From Mycoplasmopsis maculosa (GTDB lineage: Bacteria; Bacillota_I; Bacilli_A; Mycoplasmatales; Metamycoplasmataceae): a stretch of 64,000 bases of DNA. Position 1 is the first letter of the stretch, and each line of letters opens with the position of its first letter. The position numbers and the translations under genes are program-made. Positions 32,268-42,506 of the stretch are shown in pieces. The stretch lies in contig NZ_LR215037.1 in assembly GCF_900660665.1 (NCBI RefSeq), positions 248,001 through 312,000 of the forward strand, in the 5' to 3' direction. The notes beneath the pieces were generated by a model. The model was not told the DNA's origin. It made no database searches and saw nothing but the letters and a program-made list of their open reading frames with translations.

Positions 32268-33971
32268 ATGAATAGTAAGAAAATTAAAAATAATGAACTT
32301 AGTTTAAAGGACTTAAACAAAAAAGTTATATTACATGGTTGAGTTGCAAATAAAAGAAGATTTGGTGAATTAACTTTTATAGACTTAAGAGATAGATATG
32401 GTATAACACAATGTGTTTTTAAAAAAGACATAAACGTATCAAAAGAATCAGTAATTGAAATATCTGGTGTAGTTAAAAAACGTATGACTCCAAATTTAAC
32501 CATTCCTACTGGTAAAATAGAAGTTTTAGTAAAATCTTTTAAGATATTATCTGAAGCACATGCTGAATTACCTTTTTCAATAAGAGATGATATTGAAGTT
32601 AAAGAAGAAACAAGATTAAAGAATAGGTTTTTAGATTTAAGAAGACCTATTATGCAAAAAAATATTGAACTAAAATATAATATTATGCATGAAATAAGAA
32701 ATTTTATGCATGAAAATGAATTTCTTGATATTGAAACTCCAATGCTTGCTAAAAGTACACCAGAAGGTGCAAGAGATTTTTTAGTTCCGACTAGAAATAA
32801 AGGTCAATTTTGAGCATTACCACAGAGCCCTCAATTATTTAAACAATTATTGATGTGTTCTGGATTTGAAAGATACTATCAAGTTGCTAGATGTTTTAGA
32901 GATGAAGATAGTAGAAAAGATAGACAACCAGAATTTACCCAATTAGATATTGAAACAAGCTTTTTGGATGTTAAAGATTTTCAAAAAATAATTGAAAAAT
33001 TAGTTAAAAGAATAATGAAAAAAGTAGGTTATAACTTAAAATTACCTATTCAACATATTAATTATGATGATGCAATAAGAGATTATGGTTCAGACAAACC
33101 TGACTTACGTTTTGATTATAAAATAAAAGATATTAATGACTTTTGTAATAATACAGATTTTGAAATAATAAAAAATGCAAAAAGCAAGCGTTTACTTTTT
33201 GTAGATACATTAATTTCTAAAAATGATTTTAAACATTTAGAAGAAATAGCCAAGAAAAATAAAGCAAACATATTATTTTACTTTGTATATGAAAATGGTG
33301 AAATTGTTCATACTAATTTTGCTAAAAAAGTTCCTGAAGCCGTAAATGAATTAATTAAAAATAATAAAAATAAAAATGGATCATATTTTATTGTTGCAAA
33401 TGAATACGAAAAAGCTTCACAAGCATTAGGAGCTATAAGAGTAGAATTAAATGATATTTATCATTATGAAAAAGAAGAATACAAATTCGCATGAATAGTT
33501 AATTGACCTATGTTTGAATATGATGAAGAAACTGATAAATGAAGTGCAGCACATCATCCATTTACAAGATTTGCTCACAAATTTGAAGAATTAGATAACA
33601 TAAATAAAAAAGATATGAGAGCAATAGCTTATGATCTTGTATTAAACGGTTTTGAAATAGGTGGTGGTAGTGCTAGAATCTTTAAAAAAGAAATTCAAGA
33701 AAAAATGTTTGATTTAATTGGATTGTCAAAAGAACAGCAAGAATCAAAATTTGGATGATTTTTAAAAGTTTTTGATTATGGTGTTCCCCCTCATTGTGGA
33801 ATGGCTTTTGGTATCGATAGATTAATAATGATATTAGCTAAACAAAAATCAATAAGAGATGTAATTGCATTTCCAAAAAATGCAAAAAATCAAGACTTAT
33901 TTATGGATGCACCAAGTGATGTGACCGAAGATCAATTAGCTGAATTAGGACTATCTTTAAAAAAAGATTAA
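32268..33971 (+). CDS. aspS: aspartyl-tRNA synthetase
   Basis: 567 aa. N-terminal OB-fold anticodon-binding domain ('[23 protein letters not shown]' in parts), class II core with '[18 protein letters not shown]' (motif 2), bacterial-type insertion, then 'GGGSARIF' and 'GIDRLIM' (motif 3). RBS AAAGGGAA inside the hisS end. Charges tRNA-Asp. Confidence 0.95.
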
Positions 33972-33978
33972 TAAATTA

Positions 33979-34008
33979 GGTGGATTTATTTCCACTTTTT
34001 TTATTTTT
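33979..34008 (+). terminator. terminator of hisS-aspS
   Basis: GTGGA/TCCAC stem with an AT loop and T7 run right after the aspS stop. Confidence 0.7.
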
Positions 34009-34077
34009 TTTCATATTTTTTTCATAAATATTAGAATTTCTATCTATTACAACTCAATTTAATATAATTAAATAGAT

Positions 34078-35736
34078 ATGAAAAAAAATAAAAATATTTT
34101 ACACTTATTAAAAAAAACTTCAATATTAACAGGAGTATTATCTTTACCTATTTTTTTAAGTGCATCATGCACAAATAATGAAGAAAAACCAAAAAGCAAA
34201 GTTAATGAGGGTAATACTTCAAGCTCTAAATCTAATGAAAATGTTGGAAATCACTCAACACCATCAATAATAAAAATAGATGATATTAATGATAGACATG
34301 AAGAAAACAATGAAGAAATCGAAGGTATTACAATAGATGAATGAATAAGAAATACCATTATACCTAATACTACAGTTAGCTTATCAAAAAAAATAATAGA
34401 TAATAAAAAAGCATTATTGCCTTCAAGCATCGATGAAAAAAACTTTAGAATAAAAATAAAAGATGTAACAAATGCTGATTTGAAATTAAATGGAATTCAT
34501 AGAAGCAAAAAAGTTATTTATAACGACAAAAATGGATCAATTATTGTAAAAGTAATATATACAATAGATGAAGATAATTATGAAAAAGATTTTCTATTTG
34601 AAGGATTTAAAATAAATAAAAAAGCTTCTTCAAATAATGAATTAGAAAACAGTAATTCAGAAAAACCTAAACCAGACAAACCTAATAAACCTTCAAGATC
34701 TAATAATGAAACTAATGATATTTCAGAAAGTGTTTCATCTAATGCTGAAAGAATTAGATTAGCTTCTTGAAATGTTTTAAACTTTGGTGATGGAACCTTG
34801 AAAAATGATTTTAAAGTTGAAACTCTTTCTAGCATAATTGATAAACAAGGCTATGATGTTGTTGGTTTAATGGAATTAGATGATGAATCAGCTGCACCTG
34901 CAATAGCAAATTGATTAAACAAAAAGCAAAAAAATGCAAATTGAAAAGTTGTTCAATCAGATAGAAAACTAACAAATAGTAATAAAAATTCTGCTGAATA
35001 TGCAGCATTTATATATAAAAGTAATTTATTAGAAATTTCTGGATTTAAGAATTCAAATGAACAATGATTAGCATATGACGATACAGGTTGAGTAAATTAT
35101 GAAGGAAGTAAAGAAAAATACAGAGGATATAGTAGACCTCCATTTGGTGTTAAATTTAAAACAAAAACAAAAATTAAGAATGATTTCACCTTTGTAGTTT
35201 CACACTTAGATAGTCCTGGTGCTGCCAAGGATGAGGAAAAATCTAAATTATTAAAATATGCTCAAGGTGCACAAGAATCAAATGAAGCTGCTAATTTACA
35301 TAATGTAATGAACTGATTTGATAAAAAAGATGGGCAAAATGATGATTTATTCTTTATGGGTGACACAAACATAAAATTTAAAAATTCAGACAAAGCTTTT
35401 GAAAATCTTAATATAAATGGATATAAAACAATTTTTGATGAAAGAAAAGAATTTTTCAGTTCATTAAATACTAAAAACGGATATGCAAATCCATATGATA
35501 AATTATTTGCTAAAACAAATTTAATTGTTACAAACCCTAAGGTTTACGCTTTGGACAGAGTTACTACAGACGGAACATTAAAACATTTAAATATTTCTAA
35601 TTTAAGTCAATTCGTAGAATGAGCTAAAAGAACTACTGGTAAGTCTTATTCATCTCAATGAGCTGCTATTAGATCTATTTCAGATCATAATCCAATAAGT
35701 GTTGATATTATTTTAAATTCAAATGATACTAATTAA
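34078..35736 (+). CDS. mnuA: membrane lipoprotein nuclease, endonuclease/exonuclease/phosphatase fold (MnuA-like)
   Basis: 552 aa. Lipoprotein signal with lipobox Leu-Ser-Ala-Ser-Cys (Cys31), Lys/Glu/Ser-rich spacer, a beta-rich region (about 105-190), Pro-rich linker, then the EEP nuclease domain from about residue 225. Motifs: 'LASWNVLNFG', catalytic 'MELDDE', 'VVSHLDSPGA', 'FFMGDTN' and the terminal 'SDHNPIS'. Such surface nucleases supply nucleotides to mycoplasmas and degrade NETs. Own transcript: TATAATTAAAT just upstream and a wobble-rich terminator at 35756-35783. Confidence 0.88.
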
Positions 35737-35755
35737 TATTTAATAATTTTTTAAA

Positions 35756-35783
35756 AATAGAGTGCTATTAGTGCTTTATTTTT
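35756..35783 (+). terminator. terminator of the nuclease gene
   Basis: AAATAGAGTGCT/AGTGCTTTATTT pairs over 12 bp if G-U pairs are allowed, loop ATT, then T6. Confidence 0.55.
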
Positions 35784-35838
35784 TATATTTCTAATATAAT
35801 TTATTTATAAATTATATATTTATTAGAAAGGAGGCAAT

Positions 35839-38571
35839 ATGGCTTTAAATAAAAAAATATTAAATAATCAAGAAAATGAAAATGCTAAAAATCAATTAAT
35901 AGTTGCTTCTAAAATGTCAAATAAAGAACTTTTTGAAATTTATAATTCATCAAGTCAAGGTTTAGAAACAGAAGAAATAATTGAAAACAACAAAGAAAAA
36001 TATGGTGTAAATATTTTAAGTAAAAAAAGTAAAAATACCGTTTTAAAAAGATTTGTAGATGCTTTTTTAAATCCTTTTTCAATAATTTTATTTGTTTTAG
36101 CAATAATTTCTATGATTACAGATATTATTTTGCCTATTTATGATAAAGATCAAAATACTGGAGCAGAACCAGCAACTATGATTATTATACTTTGTATGAT
36201 TTTAATAAGTGGTATTTTACACATTGTTGAAGATACAAGAAGTAGTAGTTCAGCTGAAAAACTAGTCAATATGATCCAAACTACAACAAAAGTTGAAAGA
36301 AATGGAATTAGATACGAAATTCCATTGGACAAAGTTGTTGTTGGGGACATAATAATATTAGCTGCTGGAGATATAATACCTGCTGATGTTAAAATTTTAA
36401 ATGCAAAAGACTTATTTGTTTCTCAATCCTCTTTGACAGGTGAAAGTGAATCGATAGAAAAATTTGCTAACTTAATAGATGGAAAAAATTATGAAAATGT
36501 TACTGATAGACATAATTTAGCTTTTATGGGATCTAATGTTATTTCAGGTTCAGCTAAAGCAATGGTTATAGTAACAGGAGATAGAACTTATTTAGGACAA
36601 GTGGCACAAAAAATTAATGCTAAACCAGTTAAAACAAGTTTTGAAAAAGGTATAGCGTCAATTTCATGACTTTTATTAAAAATAATGCTTGTTGTAGTGC
36701 CTATTGTTTTCATAATTTCAGGATTAAGAGGTTATTTATCTGATTCTAATAGAGATGCTAATAAATGATTAGAAGCATTTATGTTTGCAATCTCAGTTGC
36801 TGTTGGACTTACGCCAGAAATGCTTCCTGTTATTGTAACTAGTACTCTTGCTAAAGGTGCTGTTTCAATGTCTAAAAGAAAAACAATTGTTAAGAGCTTA
36901 AATTCAATACAAAATTTTGGTGCAATGGATGTTTTTTGTACAGATAAAACTGGAACATTGACTTTAGACCAAGTTGTTTTAGAAAGACATCTAAACATTT
37001 CTGGTGAAGATGATATAAATGTTTTAAAACATGGCTTTTTAAATAGTTATTATCAAACTGGTTTAAAAAATTTACTTGATTTATCAATTATTGAAAAAAC
37101 AGAAGAATTAAGTGAATTACATGAAGAATTAGACAATTTATCTTCTAATTATGTTAAAGTTGATGAAATACCTTTTGATTTTGTTCGTAAAAGAATGAGT
37201 GTTCTTGTAAAAAGAAAAAAAGAAGATTCGTTATTAATGATAACAAAAGGAGCAATGGAAGAAATATTATCCATTTGTAATAGAATAGAATATAATGGTG
37301 AAATTATTAATTTAGACGAAAAAATGTCTAAAAAAGTAATGAAACAAGTAGATGAACTAAATGATCAAGGAATGCGTGTTATTGGTGTTGCTAGAAAAAA
37401 CGACCCTTCTAATGTAGGTGAGTTTAGTGTAAGAGATGAAAATGATATGACTTTAATAGGCTATTTAGCATTTTTAGATCCGCCAAAAGAATCAACAGCT
37501 TCTGCTATTGAAAACCTCTATGAAAATGGAGTTGACGTAAAAATACTTACAGGTGATAATGCAAGAGTAACAAAAGCTATTTGTGCAAAAGTTGGAATAC
37601 CTTCAGACCATATTGTATTAGGTAAAGACGTAATGAATATGGATGATGAAACTTTAAGAGCAGAAGTAGAAAAATATAACATTTTTGCTAAATTAAGCCC
37701 TGATCAAAAAGCTAGAATAATAAATGCTTTGAGAATAAATGGACATGTTGTAGGATACATGGGTGATGGTATAAATGATGCGCCTGCTATGAAAGCAGCT
37801 GATGTTTCTATATCAGTTGATACTGCTGTTGATATTGCAAAAGAAAGCGCAAATATTATTCTTCTTGAAAAAGATTTAAATGTATTAAACACAGGAATAA
37901 TAGAGGGTAGAAAAACTTATGCAAATATGAATAAATATATAAAAATGACAGTAAGTAGTAATTTTGGAAATATTATAAGTATTTTAATTGCATCAATGAT
38001 GTTGCCATTTGTTCCATTAGTAGCAGCTCAAATATTATTCATGAATTTAATTTATGATATATCATGTGGTGCTATTCCTTGAGATAATGTTGATAAGGAA
38101 TTTTTAAGAAAACCTAAGACTTGAGAAACGAAAAGCATAATTAAATTTATGCTATGATTTGGACCTGCAAGTACGCTGATTGATTTACTTTCATTTGTAA
38201 TATTACAATTTGTATTTTTACCTTTACTTTATCCTAATATAGAAGTAAATGGACCTGAATGACAATCATTATTTCAAACTGCATGGTTTATAATTTCAAT
38301 GTGAACTCAAAGTATAATAATCCATTTCATTAGAACAGAAAAACTTCCATTTGTAAAATCAAAACCTGGCTGATTATTATTACTTTTTTCAATTTTAGGA
38401 ATCGTAATTGTTACAACAAGCCCTTATATTCCAATATTAAACACTGCATTAAAATTATCTATTTTAAATCCATATTTTTATATTTTATTAGGTTCATTAG
38501 TTATTCTATACATTTTACTAGTTATGTTGGTAAAATTCATATACATAAAAAAATATAAAGAATTATTATAA
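35839..38571 (+). CDS. mgtA: P3-type cation-transporting ATPase (MgtA-like, magnesium)
   Basis: 910 aa. Cation ATPase N-terminus, A-domain 'SLTGES', phosphorylated Asp369 in DKTGTLT, nucleotide site '[10 protein letters not shown]', 'TGDN', hinge '[15 protein letters not shown]', and C-terminal helices. The 'FVRKRMSV' sequence and length fit the P3B magnesium importers (MgtA/MgtB) better than P2 calcium pumps. RBS AAAGGAGG. Single-gene transcript ending in hairpin AAAGAG...CTCTTT. Confidence 0.85.
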
Positions 38572-38598
38572 AAGAGTTTTTTGCTCTTTTTTTATATT
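38571..38598 (+). terminator. terminator of the P-type ATPase gene
   Basis: AAAAGAG/CTCTTTT stem with TTTTTG loop and T7 tail directly at the stop codon. Confidence 0.7.
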
Positions 38599-38683
38599 TT
38601 TTTACTACTATAAATCAATTTTTTTAGTTATTTTTTAATAATAAAAATTTTAATTAATTTGCTTCATTTTTGATGTCTTAATA

Positions 38684-38783
38684 TTATAATATTAATGTTA
38701 CTTATTGTAACCATTCTAACAAGGTTTAAGTATTCAAAAAGAATCACCTCAAAGATGAGCCACATTACAGAGGAGGTATTGCT
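38684..38783 (+). promoter_or_regulatory. promoter and likely L21 autoregulatory leader of rplU-rpmA
   Basis: TATAAT (about 38684-38690), then a leader of about 85 nt with short complementary blocks (ATGTTACTTATTGTAAC; GGTT...AATC; GTGGC-type pieces) before AGAGGAGG at the rplU start. L21 leaders that let the protein repress its own mRNA are known in Firmicutes. The match here is by position and layout only. Confidence 0.4.
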
Positions 38784-39083
38784 ATGTTAGCAATTATCGA
38801 AACTGGAGGCAAACAAATTTTAGTTAAAGAAGGTGAAACAATTTTTATCGAAAAAATTGAAGGAGAAGTTGGAACAGAAGTTGTTTTCGACAAAGTTCTT
38901 TTAGTTGGTGATAAAATTGGTGCTCCTTTTGTAAAAAGCGCAAAAGTTACTGGAGAAATCCAAAAACAAGGTAGAGCTAAAAAAATTATCGTTTACCGTC
39001 ACAACGCTAAGTCTACACACAAACGTAAACTTGGTCACCGTCAACCTTATACACGTGTTAAAATTACTTCTATTAAAGGATAA
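38784..39083 (+). CDS. rplU: 50S ribosomal protein L21
   Basis: 99 aa, normal size. 'MLAIIETGGKQ' start and 'IIVYRHNAKSTHKRKLGHRQ' type C-terminus are the L21 signature. Strong AGAGGAGG ribosome site. Seven nucleotides separate it from rpmA, the usual pair. Confidence 0.97.
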   Translation: MLAIIETGGKQILVKEGETIFIEKIEGEVGTEVVFDKVLLVGDKIGAPFVKSAKVTGEIQKQGRAKKIIVYRHNAKSTHKRKLGHRQPYTRVKITSIKG

Positions 39084-39090
39084 TTAGAAT

Positions 39091-39369
39091 ATGGCACACA
39101 CGAAAGCCGGTGGTAGTACACGTAATGGACGTGACAGCCGTGGTCAAAGATTAGGTATTAAATTAGGTGACGGACAATTTTGTACAGCAGGATCAATTAT
39201 TTTTAGACAAAGAGGAACAAAAATTTTTCCTGGTACAAATTGTGGACGTGGTAACGATGACACTCTATATGCGCTTATTACAGGATATGTAAAATTTGAA
39301 AAAAGAAGAAATAGAACATATGCCTCAGTATACCCAGAAAGAAAAGTTGAAGTTAAATCTTCAAAATAA
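39091..39369 (+). CDS. rpmA: 50S ribosomal protein L27
   Basis: 92 aa. '[16 protein letters not shown]' start, '[10 protein letters not shown]' and 'DDTLYAL' are typical. It begins directly with the mature N-terminus and lacks the Prp-cleaved extension found in many Firmicutes L27 proteins. Two Cys residues replace usual positions (Gln-Phe-Cys; Thr-Asn-Cys). Confidence 0.97.
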   Translation: MAHTKAGGSTRNGRDSRGQRLGIKLGDGQFCTAGSIIFRQRGTKIFPGTNCGRGNDDTLYALITGYVKFEKRRNRTYASVYPERKVEVKSSK

Positions 39370-39373
39370 TTAA

Positions 39374-39401
39374 ATACCATGCGTTCAGCATGGTATTTTT
39401 T
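39374..39401. terminator. terminator of rplU-rpmA
   Basis: Perfect 9-bp stem ATACCATGC/GCATGGTAT, loop GTTCA, T6. Its last bases overlap the stop codon of the convergent peptide gene. Confidence 0.85.
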
Positions 39402-39675
39402 AATAAGCAACATAAACAGGTTGTATATATTTTACTTCTGTATTTTTCATATTTTTTTCATTTATTAATGTTTTTTCTTCATTTCACTTAATTGAATTAT
39501 CTTTATTTTTTATTTCTCCACTATTTGTTTGGAACATCTTAACAACAGATGCTATGGCTGATATTGCTGATAAAGCCAAGGGAACTATTGTGCTAATTAT
39601 AGCCACTGCTGAACCACCACTAATGTTTGCTAATTCATTTTCATTTATTTTTTTAAATAAATTAGTTTTATTCAT
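39400..39675 (-). CDS. double-glycine-leader peptide (bacteriocin-like precursor)
   Basis: 91 aa (TGA at 39484 read as Trp; stop TAA 39400-39402). Strong GGAGGAAT ribosome site. The first 21 residues end in 'INENELANISGG', which fits the class II bacteriocin/peptide-pheromone leader (hydrophobic -12, Glu -8, Leu -7, Ile -4, Gly -2, Gly -1). After the GG comes a strongly hydrophobic Ala/Ile/Ser/Val stretch of about 26 residues, then a charged tail. Such precursors are cut and exported by C39-peptidase ABC transporters; none lies nearby in this window. Either a secreted peptide or a small membrane protein with a chance leader-like start. Confidence 0.6.
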
Positions 39676-39774
39676 ATTCCTCCTTTCAAAAAAATAGTTA
39701 TAAAATATAGCAAATTTAATCTAAAAAAACAAAAAATTAGACAAATACAGCTTTTGTTTCTTTAAAATAATAAA

Positions 39775-39798
39775 AAATAATTGGTTTCCCAATTATTT
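39775..39798 (-). terminator. terminator of mscL
   Basis: AAATAATTGG/CCAATTATTT stem with a GAAA-type loop on the minus strand and T6, about 28 nt after the mscL stop. Confidence 0.75.
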
Positions 39799-39825
39799 AC
39801 TCCTTTTTTAAAAATAAAATCCTTT

Positions 39826-40215
39826 TTATTTTTGGTGGTGTTCAGCCAATCTTTTATTCATTTCTTTTAATTCAGCTAAAATATTTTCTTCAACTGAAGG
39901 AGCTGCAATTGTTGCAACTGGTGGATGTTTCTTAAGTCTTGCTGATATAATAGCATTTTTAATTAAGAATACAATAATTAACATTAAGAAAATAAATGTA
40001 GCAACAACTAAGAATGAAACTAAAGCTGAAACAAATTCTAAGAATAAAGTACCCTCACCAATTTTATCAATTCCAGGGATAAAGCTAAAAATTAATTTTG
40101 CTAATGAACTAACAACAGCATTAAATGACTGTCCTAATAAAAGCCCGATAGCAAGCATAAACATATTTCCACGTTTAACAACGCTTCATGCTTCTTTTAC
40201 TGATTTTTTAAACAT
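39826..40215 (-). CDS. mscL: large-conductance mechanosensitive channel
   Basis: 129 aa from ATG 40213-40215 ('MFKKSVKEAW' then 'VKRGNMFMLAIGLLLGQSFN', with TGA Trp). MscL pattern: N-terminal amphipathic helix, Arg-Gly-Asn before TM1, 'NAVVSSLAKLI', a periplasmic loop, TM2, and C-terminal helix 'EENILAELKEMNKRL'. It opens on membrane tension to protect from osmotic downshock. No clear Shine-Dalgarno. Confidence 0.88.
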
Positions 40216-40258
40216 GTAATTATTTTAATGTAATTTCTTAAAAATCAAAATTTTTATT

Positions 40259-41104
40259 TTATTTTTTTAAATAAGAATTTTCAGGACCCTTTTCTTCTAA
40301 TATTTTTTTAGCTTGAACATCTGTTGACTTTAAACTTGTAACAACATTAGCAACTTTTATAACTCTATCATATAGTTTATATCCTATTGATAAAACATTA
40401 ATTATTGTATTAGATTCTAATTCATCATCAATAAACTGATCCATAACCTTTTGAGTATTAGGATCAAATTGTTCTCCAAAAATAGGTCTTATTTCTTCTA
40501 GTCCAAAATTTTTAAATAATTCATCAAATTGTCAAATTGTAGCTTTGTAATTAGAAAGTAATTTCAATCTATTAGAATCTTCCTCTTCTTGAGCTTTTAA
40601 AACTAATTTTTCAGTTGTAAATTTAAATACTGAATAATATTTAGAAAACTCTTCAAAAAACTTTTGTAATGAATATCTTTCAATTTCTTTCTTTTTATCT
40701 TCTGGTATAGAAACCAATTTTTTAGATAGTTCAAAATCTTTTTCTTTAATAATTTTTTCTAAAGAACTAATATGTTCTTTTAATTGAATATTTGAATTCT
40801 TTGATTTAACATATTTACTTTCTACATAATCATTAATTTTAACCTCAACTTTTAATTCTTCATTAACGAATTCTTTTAATGATTTGTTGTCTTCTTCTAC
40901 TAAATAATTAAAAATAATTTTTTTATTTAAAGTTTTACCAACAAGCATTTTTGAAAGAAAAGGTAAATAAAATTTTCCTCCTAGAATCAAAGAATAATTT
41001 TTAGTTGAAAGTTTTTTAACTAAAATGTCTTTATTATAGACATTTACATCAATTATTATTTTGTCACCTTTTGATAATATATTTTTTTCTAAATCTAATT
41101 TCAT
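40259..41104 (-). CDS. grpE: GrpE nucleotide exchange factor with an extra N-terminal domain
   Basis: 281 aa (TGA at 40532 read as Trp), longer than usual GrpE. The C-terminal 170 residues are GrpE: long coiled helix, 'NYKATIWQFDELFKNFGLEEI', 'GEQFDPNTQKVM' and a final beta domain. The first ~95 residues form a separate beta-rich domain with 'LILGGKFYLPFLSKMLVGKTLNKK' in parts, reminiscent of the FKBP-like peptidyl-prolyl isomerase domain of trigger factor. GrpE releases ADP from DnaK. It follows hrcA by 2 nt; dnaK is not adjacent. The N-terminal call is inference. Confidence 0.85.
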
Positions 41105-41106
41105 TT

Positions 41107-42108
41107 TTAATCCTTATTATTTTTAAATACTTCATTAAATGCTTCTAAAGCTTTTAATGCTTTTGAATAATCCATTCTATTTGAACCAACTAATGAAATT
41201 TCTTTAATTTTGCTTGATGAAATTTTAGTTGAAATATATGAACTATGATCATCTCTAATTGCTATTTTTATATTTTCATCTTCTTCCGTTTCTGCTTCAA
41301 TTGTTTCCCAAATTGATTTATTTTCAATGGTATAGAGAATTTTATTTAAATCCTCTCTAGAGATTTCATCAGCTAAAATAATATTGCTTTTTCCGTGTAT
41401 ATTATTTTTGTTTACAAATTTAAATATAAAAATTCCATTAATAAAATCTTCTAATAAATCTTCATAATTTTTAATTTTTAAACTTAAAATTGGTTTTAGC
41501 GCTACTGCCATTTCACCTAATTTAACAAGAGGAACATCAATTAATCTTTCCTTAAAAATTCTAATAGCAATTTTTAAATCATTCATAGATACTTTACTAG
41601 TGTCTAAATTAATTGTTCTTGAAGATACTTCTCCATCCGAATTAACTAAAATAATTGTAGCATCTTGATCATTTAAAGGTACTAATTGTAAGTGTTTTAA
41701 TAATGTGCCTTCATTACTTTCTGTTATAACTAAAGTAGCACCAACAGAATCAGTAATTATTTTGGCTACTTCATTTATAGTTTGATCTATATTCATTCTT
41801 CTTTTAGCGAAAATATCTTTTATTCTTTCTTTTATTGATTCATTTTCATCAATAGCTAAATTTTTAGCATAATACTCATAACCTTTTGTAGAAGGTATTC
41901 TTCCACTTGACGTGTGAGTTTTTTCTAAATATCCTAAATTTTCTAACTCGTTTAATAAATATCTAGCTTTTGCACTTGAAAAATCAATTAAATTTCTTTT
42001 AGTCAACTCTAAGCTGCTAACAGGATACCCTGTTTCAATATATATTTCAACAATATTCTTTAAAACAAATTTTAAATCTTCTGTTAAAACTTCATTTTTA
42101 TTTTTCAT
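41107..42108 (-). CDS. hrcA: heat-inducible transcription repressor HrcA
   Basis: 333 aa from ATG 42106-42108; a TTG at 42135 in frame would add 9 residues but lies upstream of the TATAAT box. N-terminal winged helix ('GYPVSSLELTKR', 'SSAKARYLLNELENLGYLEKTHTSSGRIPSTKGYEYY' in parts) and the HrcA core with Gly-Asn-Pro-like turns. It represses heat-shock genes at CIRCE sites and probably its own operon with grpE. Confidence 0.93.
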   Translation of the reverse strand: MKNKNEVLTEDLKFVLKNIVEIYIETGYPVSSLELTKRNLIDFSSAKARYLLNELENLGYLEKTHTSSGRIPSTKGYEYYAKNLAIDENESIKERIKDIFAKRRMNIDQTINEVAKIITDSVGATLVITESNEGTLLKHLQLVPLNDQDATIILVNSDGEVSSRTINLDTSKVSMNDLKIAIRIFKERLIDVPLVKLGEMAVALKPILSLKIKNYEDLLEDFINGIFIFKFVNKNNIHGKSNIILADEISREDLNKILYTIENKSIWETIEAETEEDENIKIAIRDDHSSYISTKISSSKIKEISLVGSNRMDYSKALKALEAFNEVFKNNKD

Positions 42109-42128
42109 ATTATTTATTATAACATTTT

Positions 42129-42155
42129 TTATCAATTTAATATAGAGAGTGCTAA
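42129..42155 (-). promoter_or_regulatory. degenerate CIRCE operator of hrcA-grpE
   Basis: Minus strand: perfect left arm TTAGCACTC, 9-nt spacer, then AATTGATAA, matching 6 of 9 bases of the right arm GAGTGCTAA. It lies just upstream of a TATAAT box that nearly touches the hrcA ATG, so the mRNA is probably almost leaderless. A second lone TTAGCACTC occurs at 42234-42242. Confidence 0.6.
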
Positions 42156-42184
42156 AAAATAAAAATTATTTATTTTCTTATTTA

Positions 42185-42241
42185 TAGTACTTTTTGTAAA
42201 AAAATATATTCTATTTTTATTTTTTTACAAAAAGAGTGCTA
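42185..42241. repeat. long imperfect inverted repeat between rpmE and hrcA
   Basis: TAGTACTTTTTGTAAAAAAA (42185-42204) is almost the reverse complement of the stretch 42220-42241 ending AAAAAGAGTGCTA, around a 15-nt AT spacer. It could be a second, altered HrcA target or a hairpin at the end of the rpmE transcript. Confidence 0.45.
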
Positions 42242-42244
42242 AAA

Positions 42245-42263
42245 AAATCCCAAAAAGGGATTT
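42245..42263 (-). terminator. terminator of rpsD-rpmE
   Basis: AAATCCC/GGGATTT stem with an A5/T5 loop, T7 on the minus strand, 6 nt after the rpmE stop. Confidence 0.7.
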
Positions 42264-42268
42264 TAATA

Positions 42269-42481
42269 TTATTTTTTATTTGCTTTTGCAAGTCTTTGGT
42301 TAAATTTATCAATCATACCAGTAGCTTTTGTTTTTGCCTTGTCACCTGTATAAACAACGTGACATCCTGAACAAACATCAACAGAAATTGTTTTTTTAGT
42401 AGAACCAAATTTGAATTTTGTACCACAAGTTGAGCATGTTGCTTCAACAATTTGATAATCTGGGTGTAAATCTTTTTTCAT
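42269..42481 (-). CDS. rpmE: 50S ribosomal protein L31 (zinc type)
   Basis: 70 aa. 'MKKDLHPDYQIVEATCSTCG' start with CxxC pairs (Cys16/19, Cys37/40) that bind zinc, so this is the C+ paralogue. 25 nt downstream of rpsD, in the same operon. Confidence 0.95.
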   Translation of the reverse strand: MKKDLHPDYQIVEATCSTCGTKFKFGSTKKTISVDVCSGCHVVYTGDKAKTKATGMIDKFNQRLAKANKK

Positions 42482-42506
42482 ACTTTTTTTCTTCCTTTAA
42501 TTCTTA

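Noticed and set aside
35839-38571. Calcium-transporting P2A ATPase
   Set aside because: The sequence around the nucleotide site and the C-terminal helices fit P3 magnesium transporters better, though the ion is not proven.
42185-42241. Second complete CIRCE
   Set aside because: Only one arm matches TTAGCACTC; the partner arm is TAGTAC and the spacing far exceeds 9 nt.
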